Positions 5,535 through 12,755 of a stretch of DNA of 14,176 nucleotides are shown here, in pieces. Numbering within the stretch: the stretch's first letter is position 1; each line of letters opens with the position of its first letter. Location of the stretch: the NCBI GenBank assembly GCA_937967805.1, contig CALBTC010000317.1, forward strand, positions 1-14,176, read 5' to 3'. Source of the stretch: an uncultured Anaerolineaceae bacterium. GTDB taxonomy: Bacteria > Chloroflexota > Anaerolineae > Promineifilales > Promineifilaceae. Under the pieces are notes generated by a model, which made no database searches, was not told the DNA's origin, and saw only the letters and a list, made by a program, of their open reading frames with translations. The translations under genes were made by a program, and so were the position numbers.

Positions 5535-7149
5535 GCTTGTTGAGGACGACTGGCAGCTTTTTGCTGCCGAATTGGACGAATCAAGTCATGGTTTCTTCTT
5601 GATCAAATATGATCGTGCTTTTACATACCAGGCAATTGTGCGCCGTTTGTCAAAACTGGAGACAGAAAAAAACAACTCTTTCATACGGGCGAAACTAGCA
5701 GATAGATTTGTTGATTTTATCGAGAACAAGCTGCAAAATGGACCGATAGATGCTGTCATCATTCACCTGGATGAAAGCGTCGACAATGAGAAGCTCAAAG
5801 CGCTCAATTTAATTCGCGAAAGGCTGTTTGAGCTGCCGACTAACTTTGTATTTTTGACCGAGGAGGCAACCTTTGCCCGCCTTTTGCAAGCAGCCCGTGA
5901 TTTTGCCACCTGGATTAAATTGCCGTACGAAATTACCTTGCCCTCTATCGACTTTCCTGATTTTATCTTTACACCCAAAACGCCTTTAACGTCTGAGGAT
6001 CAGTCCCGAATCGATTATTTCACTCAACAAATCCAGCAAGCGCTAGATGAAAATCAACGAGAAAAAGCGTATCAATTGCTGCCGGCCCTGGCGGACCTTT
6101 ATTTAGAAACAGAGCTATTCGTCGCCGCCTGTTCCATCTTTAAGGCATTGGCATCATACCATGAAATTAGTGCCAGTGATACAGAACAGCATCGCTTTCA
6201 GGAGAAGCTTGCGCTGGCTGAAGGCTGGTGCATTTTGGCAGATCTAAATTTGGGACGCGTGGGTCCGGAAGAGCAAAAAAAGTTAAAACAACTCATTGAC
6301 AACGGCCGTTTCCGTGTCAAACAAACAAAAGACGGTTTGGCCATTACCGACAGTTCCGGTCGAAGCAAACATTTCGCCATGGAACTGTTTGTCCGATTGA
6401 GTCTGTTATCGGAACAATTTCAGCAGCAGTTTAAAGAAATTACGCAAAAAACGGCCGATCCGACCTTTCTCTCTTTAGACGCAGAGAAGGCTTATACTTA
6501 CTCCGCGGCGCGATACGGTATGGGCTATGACACCCTGCGGCTCCGCCTAACAATACGGGAGGACGGCTCGGCAGAGGTTTACCGCTATGTAGATGTGGAG
6601 GCTTACTCTCAAATTGATAGTTTAGACACTTACTTGTTGAAAAATGACGAAGATGAGGATGACAAGGGAAGTAGCAAAATCGAATTGAAAGGAGCAAAGT
6701 CTCTCAGTCTGGATAGGGTCATCCGAATAGAGGATAAACGGGATGCGATGAGCCGGCTTTCGAGCATGATGATTATTTCGCCTCAGCTTAGCTATGGCGA
6801 TCGTCTGACTTACGAAATGCGCGAAGAAGCACCTCCAGGATTGTTTGCCGTTGACCGGGAAACGTTACAAAAACGAGAGGACCCGCATGATTATTTTGGC
6901 TGGAACATCAATCGGCCAACACGCAGGCTAATTTTAGAAGTTTACTTTCCGAAAGATTGTATTTGGGATAAATATGAATCTGAGGTGAGATATGCCGATG
7001 TTGGCGGTTACCCCTCTCCCAATTTGCAGTTAGCTGAGAAGCGCCGGCTGCAAGAACCAAAGGTGGCGTTCGCTAATCAATACCCCGTTCTTCGCTTAGA
7101 GGTTGAATATCCCATGACAGGTTTAATCTACATCTTAAGGTGGGGGTGA
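5521..7149 (+). CDS. Unrecognised partner protein of the ATPase (degenerate NTPase-like head, helical middle, beta-rich tail)
   Basis: This is a 542-residue soluble protein. I do not recognise its family. Residues 1-145 read like a P-loop fold without Walker A: a strand FFLIKYDR where the loop would follow, a Walker-B-like strand IDAVIIHLDE (76-85) and NFVFLTEE (108-115). It may therefore be a catalytically dead NTPase domain that pairs with the active one encoded upstream. Residues 155-310 are helical and could be TPR-like. A highly acidic stretch, NDEDEDDKG (375-383), splits the second half. The C-terminal 75 residues (RLILEVYFP ... YPMTGLIYILRW) look like a beta-sandwich module. Its ATG lies inside the ATPase gene (14-base overlap), so translation is likely coupled. 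No signal peptide or TM segment is visible. Confidence 0.8.
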   Translation: MEWPKLVEDDWQLFAAELDESSHGFFLIKYDRAFTYQAIVRRLSKLETEKNNSFIRAKLADRFVDFIENKLQNGPIDAVIIHLDESVDNEKLKALNLIRERLFELPTNFVFLTEEATFARLLQAARDFATWIKLPYEITLPSIDFPDFIFTPKTPLTSEDQSRIDYFTQQIQQALDENQREKAYQLLPALADLYLETELFVAACSIFKALASYHEISASDTEQHRFQEKLALAEGWCILADLNLGRVGPEEQKKLKQLIDNGRFRVKQTKDGLAITDSSGRSKHFAMELFVRLSLLSEQFQQQFKEITQKTADPTFLSLDAEKAYTYSAARYGMGYDTLRLRLTIREDGSAEVYRYVDVEAYSQIDSLDTYLLKNDEDEDDKGSSKIELKGAKSLSLDRVIRIEDKRDAMSRLSSMMIISPQLSYGDRLTYEMREEAPPGLFAVDRETLQKREDPHDYFGWNINRPTRRLILEVYFPKDCIWDKYESEVRYADVGGYPSPNLQLAEKRRLQEPKVAFANQYPVLRLEVEYPMTGLIYILRWG

Positions 7150-7442
7150 GTGCTGCCTGAAAATTTCTAACCGCTGGCCTATTCACAGACCGGTGCCACT
7201 AGTATCTTCGTTGAACAGCTAACGGCCGTCCCCACTCCCACCTCACAACCAAACTGCGCCCGACTGCTACGGCCGTTCCAACTTTGCAATAGGCGCATCA
7301 TGTTATTGAAGTAAATATGAATTCCCCAACCTTCACGTTAAAATGAAACCCAGTACAAGTCAAATCTTAAAAGCCACAGAGTACACAGAGGTAACAGAGA
7401 TATACGAGAAATAATCTGTGTTCTATTTCCGAAGGAGTTCCC
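7150..7442. repeat. Intergenic region with two ACGGCCGT palindromes and a CACAGAG-type repeat
   Basis: The 293 bases after the ATPase operon hold two full ACGGCCGT sites (7222-7229 and 7269-7276), 47 bases apart. They also hold a degenerate repeat of CACAGAG/ACAGAG words facing ATCTGTGTT (about 7375-7425), akin to those before thrC and tyrS. I see no convincing terminator for the operon and no small gene. AAGGAG (7431-7436) serves the downstream start. Confidence 0.5.
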
Positions 7443-8957
7443 ATGACCGAGGCAGTCCAAACTGAACCGAAAACCTATGAACCCGATATGATGCAGCAAG
7501 CGTACGACGCATTTTTGCGGGCGCATCCTACCTATGCCCAAACGCAGCTTTTGGATGAATGGCGGCGGACGGAATACGGCCGTCTCGACACCACCAACCA
7601 AATTTACCTCGATTACACCGGCGGCGGCCTCTATGCCGAAAGCCAGCTTGACGCCCACATGGCCATCCTCAAAACTCAGGTCCTGGGCAACCCCCACTCC
7701 GCCAACCCAACCTCCCTGGCCATGACCGACATGGTCGAAGGCACGCGCAGTTACATCCTGAACTACTTCAACGCCTCTCCCGATGAATACATCGCCGTTT
7801 TCACCATGAACGCCAGCAACGCCCTCAAGCTGGTGGGCGAATCATACCCGTTTGCCCCCGGCGGCCGTTACCTGCTCACCTATGACAACCACAACTCTGT
7901 CAACGGCATCCGTGAATTTGCCCGCAGCAGGGGAACCGAATTCACTTACGTGCCTCTCACCACGCCCGATTTGCGCATCAACGAAGCTGCGTTGGACGAA
8001 CTGCTGGCTGCCGCTGACCCGGCGCAGCACAACTTGTTTGCCTTCCCGGCCCAGTCCAACTTTTCCGGGGTTAAGCATCCGTTGGAGCTAGTAGCCCGCG
8101 CTCAAGCCCACGGTTGGGACGTTTGCCTGGATGCTGCTGCCTTTGTGCCCACCAGCCGCCTGGACCTGAGCCGGGTGAAGCCGGAGTTTGTCTCTATGTC
8201 TTTTTACAAGATGTTTGGCTACCCCACCGGGCTGGGCGCGCTGCTCGTGCGCAAATCGGTGTTGGATAAGCTGCATCGTCCCTGGTTTGCCGGCGGCACG
8301 GTAAACTTTGCCAGCGTGCAGGCGCGCGGCCATTATTTGGCTCCCAACGAAGCCGCCTTTGAGGACGGCACGGTCAATTATCTCAACATTCCGGCCATCC
8401 AGATTGGTTTAGAGCATTTGCAAAAGGTAGGGATGGATGTAATTGGGGAACGGGTGCGCTGCCTGACGGGGTGGTTGATTGCGCAATTGTTAGGGCTGGA
8501 ACATGGGAACGGCCGTCCCATGGTTCGTCTCTATGGCCCGGTCAACACAGAAATGCGTGGCGGTACCGTTACGCTCAACTTTTACGATCCCGAAGGGCAT
8601 TTGCTCGATTACCGTCGCATCGAAGAACTGGCAAATGAGCAGGGCATCTCGCTGCGTACCGGCTGCTTCTGCAATCCCGGCGCGGGCGAAATTGCCGAAG
8701 GGCTCACCCGCGAGGATATGCTGGCCGGCCTGTCCGAATCTGAAGATATGACGCTGCCTCGCTTCATGCAGATCATCCAGCATCGCGGCAACAAAAGCGC
8801 CGGGGCGATTCGCATCTCAGTGGGTTTGGCTACCAACTTTGCCGACGTTTACCGCTTCGTGCAGTTTGCCGCCGGCTTCCGCAACAAAACCAACCTCAAC
8901 ATCGGCCAGGTGACCTTTGACATTGAATCCTGCCGCGTCATCCGCGACGGCAGCTGA
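7443..8957 (+). CDS. Class V aminotransferase-fold cysteine desulfurase, MoCo-sulfurase-like
   Basis: This 504-residue PLP enzyme of the class V aminotransferase fold is likely cytoplasmic. The PLP-ring Asp230 is in VCLDAAAF, the Schiff-base Lys256 in SFYKMFGYPTGLGALL, and the candidate sulfur-carrying Cys in RTGCFCNPGA (Cys408/Cys410). These motifs match the N-terminal desulfurase half of eukaryotic molybdenum cofactor sulfurase (MOCOS/ABA3) more closely than IscS, NifS or SufS. The C-terminal MOSC domain of those proteins is absent, so it should release or transfer sulfur to an unknown acceptor. It starts at the ATG that follows AAGGAG at good spacing. No molybdenum or Fe-S gene is nearby, and it faces the subtilase gene tail to tail across a shared terminator region. 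Confidence 0.88.
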   Translation: MTEAVQTEPKTYEPDMMQQAYDAFLRAHPTYAQTQLLDEWRRTEYGRLDTTNQIYLDYTGGGLYAESQLDAHMAILKTQVLGNPHSANPTSLAMTDMVEGTRSYILNYFNASPDEYIAVFTMNASNALKLVGESYPFAPGGRYLLTYDNHNSVNGIREFARSRGTEFTYVPLTTPDLRINEAALDELLAAADPAQHNLFAFPAQSNFSGVKHPLELVARAQAHGWDVCLDAAAFVPTSRLDLSRVKPEFVSMSFYKMFGYPTGLGALLVRKSVLDKLHRPWFAGGTVNFASVQARGHYLAPNEAAFEDGTVNYLNIPAIQIGLEHLQKVGMDVIGERVRCLTGWLIAQLLGLEHGNGRPMVRLYGPVNTEMRGGTVTLNFYDPEGHLLDYRRIEELANEQGISLRTGCFCNPGAGEIAEGLTREDMLAGLSESEDMTLPRFMQIIQHRGNKSAGAIRISVGLATNFADVYRFVQFAAGFRNKTNLNIGQVTFDIESCRVIRDGS

Positions 8958-8991
8958 ACGGTAAGCAGTAATCAGTCGATCGGTAATCAGT

Positions 8992-9026
8992 AAAAAAAGA
9001 GGCGGCTGCTAAAAAGCAGCCGCCTC
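8992..9026 (-). terminator. Intrinsic terminator of the subtilase gene
   Basis: A perfect 11-bp stem, GAGGCGGCTGC (8999-9009) with GCAGCCGCCTC (9016-9026), has a 6-base loop. On the minus strand it is followed by seven Ts (A-run 8992-8998), so it ends the subtilase transcript. On the plus strand the hairpin has no U-run, but it may still help end the aminotransferase transcript. Confidence 0.9.
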
Positions 9027-9059
9027 GCTTAGTTTATTGAGCGTTGGTTGGGTACAGGC

Positions 9060-10724
9060 TTATTGGGGTTGGGGGTGGAGTCCGACCCAAGAGTAGCCGC
9101 CAACCCAGGAGTAGCCACCCACCCAGGAGTAGCCGCCGACCCAGGAGTAACCACCGACCCAGGAGTAGCCACCGACCCAGGAATAGCCACTCTGCCAGAT
9201 TTCGGCTTCGGTCCATTCATTCCAGTCCGTGCTGCCAACCCAGGAGTAGCCACCAACCCAGGAGTAGCCGCCAACCCAGGAGTAACCACCGACCCAGGAG
9301 TAGCCACCGACCCAAGAATACCCACCGACCCAGGAATAGCCTTCGGCATCGGCCAACGGTTCGCCATTTTCGTCAACCAGAATGAACTGGCCATCGCGGT
9401 AGACGGTGGGGCCAATGTACGGTTCGCCCGGGATCATGCCGGCGTTCGCTTCGCCTTCGGCCGGGTCAAAAACGGCCGCCGGTGCCCACACGCGCCCGGC
9501 ACCCTGCTGGAAGATGCTCCAGGTGAGCGTGTTGTCTTCATACGCGGCCGGCTGGGCTGCGGCCATGAGCGCATATTTCACCTGGTTGGGCGTCATTTCC
9601 GGGTTTTCTTGCAGCATTAAGGCAATTACACCACTGGTAACGGCCGTTGAAGAAGAAGTTCCGGCGATTTCATAATAGTTACCCTTTACCCGAGCATCCC
9701 GGTTGTCTTTAGCCCAGGCAGAATAGTTCGGGGCCGTGGTGAGCATATGAGCACCGGGTGCAACTACATCTGGTTTTACAAAGCCTACTTCCGTGGGGCC
9801 AGCGCCGCTGAACGGGGTGATGTAATCATCACTCATGTCGTCTGGCGTGTAGTTATCGGTAAAGGAACCAACGGTAATGACAAAGGGGTCGTTGCCGGGG
9901 GCGGCAATGGTCATGGGGTCCGGCCCTTCGTTGCCTGCGGCTGCAACCACAACAATGCCGGCATCCCACAATTGTTCAACTGCCTGGTTGATGGGATCGG
10001 CCCAGTAAGGGCTGTTAATGCCGCCCAACAAGGAAAGGTTCACCACGCGAATGTTGTAATGGTCCTTGTTCTCCAGAATCCAGTTGAGCCCTTCGACGAT
10101 GTCGGTGTACGTGCCTTTACCTTCGGCGTCCATCACCCGCACATCAATGAACTGAACGGCGGGCGCGATGCCCATAAAGCCATTTGCATCGCGGGTGTTA
10201 TTGCCAATCAGGCTGGCCATCATGGTGCCGTGCCCATGTGGGTCAGCTACGCGTGTGCCTTCGTCCAGGGCATCATACTGGGCCACGATGCGGCGGGCAT
10301 TCCAGACATCGCGGGCAATGCCGGTGTCTACAACAGCCACGCCTATGTGCTGCCCCATTACCCGCTCTCGCCATACATCATCTACCCCCATGACTTCGGG
10401 GAAGGTGGCATCGAGGCGGTGTGCCCGCCGGGCTGAAGCAAAGCCGGCAATGTTGGCCTCTTGATCATCGTGCAGGGCAACGGTCCGGGAATCGGCGGCC
10501 ACGGCATCCAGCATGTATTGTGGGAAGGTGGCCGAGACGGCGTTGATGATGGCCAACTGTTCATCCAGTTCACCACCATAGGCGTCTACGATGGATACGG
10601 CCGTATCCACGCTGTCCGCCTGCACTAGTACAGAAACCATATCTGTTCCGCCAGATACAAACGGAACGGCGAATAATGCGGTTAATAAAACCAGCAAAAC
10701 TGTGAGTGAAAATTTGTACTTCAT
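9060..10724 (-). CDS. Secreted subtilisin-like serine protease with twelve C-terminal GYSWVG repeats
   Basis: This is a 554-residue exported protease. A signal peptide (about 1-25) is followed by a short inhibitor-I9-like propeptide (28-90). The S8 catalytic domain has Asp133 (VVDTGI), His165 (DPHGHGT), the oxyanion Asn265 (AAGNEG) and Ser357 (GTSSST), so it should be active. After a linker (430-461) the protein ends in two blocks of six perfect GYSWVG hexapeptides (462-497 and 513-548), separated by STDWNEWTEAEIWQS and closed by LHPQPQ. GGGGAG lies 8 bases before the ATG. The upstream kinase and S41 protease genes run the same way, and a short protein with GGYLWG repeats lies beyond them. 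The tail may mediate surface attachment or self-assembly, or mimic a substrate. I know of no named domain for it. Confidence 0.92.
   Translation of the reverse strand: MKYKFSLTVLLVLLTALFAVPFVSGGTDMVSVLVQADSVDTAVSIVDAYGGELDEQLAIINAVSATFPQYMLDAVAADSRTVALHDDQEANIAGFASARRAHRLDATFPEVMGVDDVWRERVMGQHIGVAVVDTGIARDVWNARRIVAQYDALDEGTRVADPHGHGTMMASLIGNNTRDANGFMGIAPAVQFIDVRVMDAEGKGTYTDIVEGLNWILENKDHYNIRVVNLSLLGGINSPYWADPINQAVEQLWDAGIVVVAAAGNEGPDPMTIAAPGNDPFVITVGSFTDNYTPDDMSDDYITPFSGAGPTEVGFVKPDVVAPGAHMLTTAPNYSAWAKDNRDARVKGNYYEIAGTSSSTAVTSGVIALMLQENPEMTPNQVKYALMAAAQPAAYEDNTLTWSIFQQGAGRVWAPAAVFDPAEGEANAGMIPGEPYIGPTVYRDGQFILVDENGEPLADAEGYSWVGGYSWVGGYSWVGGYSWVGGYSWVGGYSWVGSTDWNEWTEAEIWQSGYSWVGGYSWVGGYSWVGGYSWVGGYSWVGGYSWVGLHPQPQ
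9081..9341 (-). repeat. 18-bp coding repeat array (12 units of GYSWVG)
   Basis: Six 18-bp units lie at 9081-9188 and six at 9234-9341, with a 45-base non-repeat insert between them. On the minus strand each unit reads close to GGC TAC TCC TGG GTC GGT. Differences are almost all at synonymous or wobble positions, while the peptide is invariant in all 12 copies. This points to purifying selection on the protein rather than fresh slippage alone. Confidence 0.95.
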
Positions 10725-10903
10725 CTGATTGACTCCCCATTTTTCGTAAACGACCGTTTCATTTTTGCCCTTGAATGTAAGAGTTATGCCGTTTACGTAC
10801 TACATTTTTATCTAAAAACAGTAGATATTGGAAGATAGCAACTATGATCGTGCCAAAGATAGTCTCCCACGTAACCCAAGTATCTGTGAAGAAAGCGTGA
10901 ATC
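10725..10903 (-). promoter_or_regulatory. Leader region of the subtilase gene with inverted repeats
   Basis: CGTAAACG (10745-10752) and CGTTTACG (10790-10797) form an 8-bp inverted repeat 21 to 73 bases upstream of the subtilase ATG. The first arm overlaps the near-palindrome AAACGACCGTTT. A second short hairpin (TATCTA/TAGATA, about 10807-10827) lies farther upstream. These could be an operator or 5' leader structure. I could not place a convincing promoter, so read-through from the kinase gene remains possible. Confidence 0.4.
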
Positions 10904-12475
10904 TCAATAGGAAATAAAGGGGGTTACCTTCCTGTTTTGCTGTTTGCTAACTCCCGGCTGGTCATATCTCTTGTCGTCCACGTCACCCGCCTTATTCGGC
11001 GGATCTGGCTGCAGGATCGGGAGGTGCATTGTAAACGTACTGCCCATATCCATTTTGCTTGTTACTTCAATACGCCCCTCGTGCGCTTCAACAAATGCTC
11101 TGGTAATAGCCAACCCCAAACCCGTGCCGGCAGCCAGTTTTTGATGTGAAGAAACGCGGTGAAAACGATCAAAAACGAAGGGTAGTTCGTCTACCGGGAT
11201 ACCGTATCCGGAATCTTGGACTTGGACACATAATTCATTGTCGCGTGGATCTAGTGTAATGGAAACCGTTCCTTCCGGCGGTGTATATTTAATGGCATTT
11301 GACAACAAATTGTTCAACACGCGTTCCATATGGTGAAAATCGGCGTAAACAGGGATGCGCTTCTTGAATCCTATTTGTTGGAGGTCAATTGATTTTGCTT
11401 CTGCCTGTGCCTGAATCATCTCTACAGCTTTTTGGGCGACAGATACATAATCAAATATTTCTTTTTCCATGGGCACCTGCCCATCTGCCTGTAACTTTTC
11501 CAGATCCAAAATATTATTGACAATATCAATTAGCGTTTCCTGGCTGCGTAAAACCGCATCAATCATATGGGGCTTTTTCTCAAGAATCCGCGGATTATCT
11601 TTAATCATGTTGGCGTAAAGATGGATGGTTGTGATTGGTGACTTCATATCATGGGTTAAAACCGCCAGAAATGCATCCTTCTCCTGCATCAATTTCTTCA
11701 GCTCGTTTGTGCGTTCAGCGACAATATTCTCCAGATTGTCCATGTGGGTTTGCATTTGGCGAACATACAGCCGGAAGGCATAAGCCGACAAAACCAAGGG
11801 GAGAAAGAAGACAGAAACCCCAATCCAGCCCAACTGCTGATAGGAAAACGCCAGAAACCCGCCACCAACACTGGTAATCAGAATGCCGATAGGGATTGCC
11901 CAGGCATTTTCCTTCCAGATTGTAAAGATGCGAAACTCTTTGCCATATTGCAAGTGCAGCATGAATGTCAGCAGCAGCAAGTTAAGCTGATCGCTGCTGA
12001 TGGCGGCTAGCAACCAGGGGAAAATTGTCCCATAAAAGGTTTCTGCTCCCAACAATTCCGCTGCCCATAAATACACATGCCCACCGCCAAAAATGGAGAT
12101 AGCGCTCATGGCACAATTAAATGCAAGTTGGGGCAAGCTCTTTTTCCAGTTGATCTCGTCGGCGGGTTTGACAAGCCATATGCTAAATGATGTGATGGCT
12201 TCAATAAGAACGGCCGCAGCCGGCCCATAAAAAGGGACGGTCGCCAAACTAATGGCCGGGCTAATGTTATAGGTAACGCTTGTTTTTGATTTAAGAGTTG
12301 CTGTGGTCGCTGCTGTTTGAGACAAGGCGCCGAGCACCATAAATAAGAAGAAAATATGTTTCTTCGGAAAATCGATAAATTGGAACAATGCCCAGACAAG
12401 TAGAACAGCCCCAACAGCGTTAAGGAAGAGTAGATACTTTAGATGGAGCGGTGTTTGACGAAATTTTTGAACCAT
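10904..12475 (-). CDS. Membrane-bound sensor histidine kinase with multi-TM input domain
   Basis: This is a 523-residue inner-membrane kinase. Residues 10-235 are an integral-membrane sensor with about seven hydrophobic segments and no large extracellular loop. A short linker coiled coil follows (240-265). HisKA has its phospho-acceptor at His275 (LAVLTHDMKSP). The HATPase domain has the N box NLLSNAIKYT (388-398), G1 DSGYGIP (421-427) and G2 GTGLGLAI (450-457). There is no PAS, HAMP or receiver domain, and no response regulator is adjacent on this strand, so its partner is unknown. The sensor resembles membrane-embedded small-ligand or membrane-state sensors rather than periplasmic-domain sensors. 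Its start has a weak ribosome binding site, but no alternative in-frame start exists before the upstream stop. It lies between two extracytoplasmic protease genes, so its signal may be a secreted or processed product. Confidence 0.94.
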   Translation of the reverse strand: MVQKFRQTPLHLKYLLFLNAVGAVLLVWALFQFIDFPKKHIFFLFMVLGALSQTAATTATLKSKTSVTYNISPAISLATVPFYGPAAAVLIEAITSFSIWLVKPADEINWKKSLPQLAFNCAMSAISIFGGGHVYLWAAELLGAETFYGTIFPWLLAAISSDQLNLLLLTFMLHLQYGKEFRIFTIWKENAWAIPIGILITSVGGGFLAFSYQQLGWIGVSVFFLPLVLSAYAFRLYVRQMQTHMDNLENIVAERTNELKKLMQEKDAFLAVLTHDMKSPITTIHLYANMIKDNPRILEKKPHMIDAVLRSQETLIDIVNNILDLEKLQADGQVPMEKEIFDYVSVAQKAVEMIQAQAEAKSIDLQQIGFKKRIPVYADFHHMERVLNNLLSNAIKYTPPEGTVSITLDPRDNELCVQVQDSGYGIPVDELPFVFDRFHRVSSHQKLAAGTGLGLAITRAFVEAHEGRIEVTSKMDMGSTFTMHLPILQPDPPNKAGDVDDKRYDQPGVSKQQNRKVTPFISY

Positions 12476-12755
12476 TATGTATGTTCTACTCGGATACGGA
12501 ACCGCAAGTCACTCCTAAAAGGATGAAACAATTCGATGTTTCATTTTAACCGATAATTAGACCGGCAAATCAATGCCGAGAAACTGCCCGCCTAAACTAT
12601 AACCTGTTTAGAGGTGCCAAGGATAGGTTACTTTAGTTCCCTTTGCCTCTTATCTGGCATCCGTGTGAGGTGAATTCCCTGCTTTTTCACGCCAGAGCAT
12701 TGTGGTCAGAAAGGACTTTGTTGTGTTGGGAGGTAGGTGCAAGGGCTAACAGCCG
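12476..12755 (-). other. Spacer between S41 protease and kinase genes
   Basis: These 280 bases hold no convincing gene on either strand; the minus-strand micro-frames I read were under 15 codons without good ribosome binding sites. A possible minus-strand promoter for the kinase has -10 TAAAAT (12543-12548) and -35 TTGATT (12568-12573) at a long 19-base spacing. GGCAAATCAATGCC forms a 4-bp hairpin over the -35. Confidence 0.3.

Noticed and set aside
9081..9341. Possible CRISPR array
   Set aside because: The repeats are contiguous 18-bp coding units without unique spacers and keep a reading frame. The same holds for 13998-14087.
9044..9620. Long plus-strand frames over the repeat array, with SRQPRSSH- or GVATDPGV-like repeats
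   Set aside because: They are the antisense of the GYSWVG coding repeats. The minus-strand frame has an intact catalytic subtilase and a good ribosome binding site, so these are shadows.
9747..10436. Plus-strand frame of 229 codons opposite the subtilase
   Set aside because: It lies wholly antisense to the catalytic domain, shows no recognisable domain, and has no ribosome binding site.
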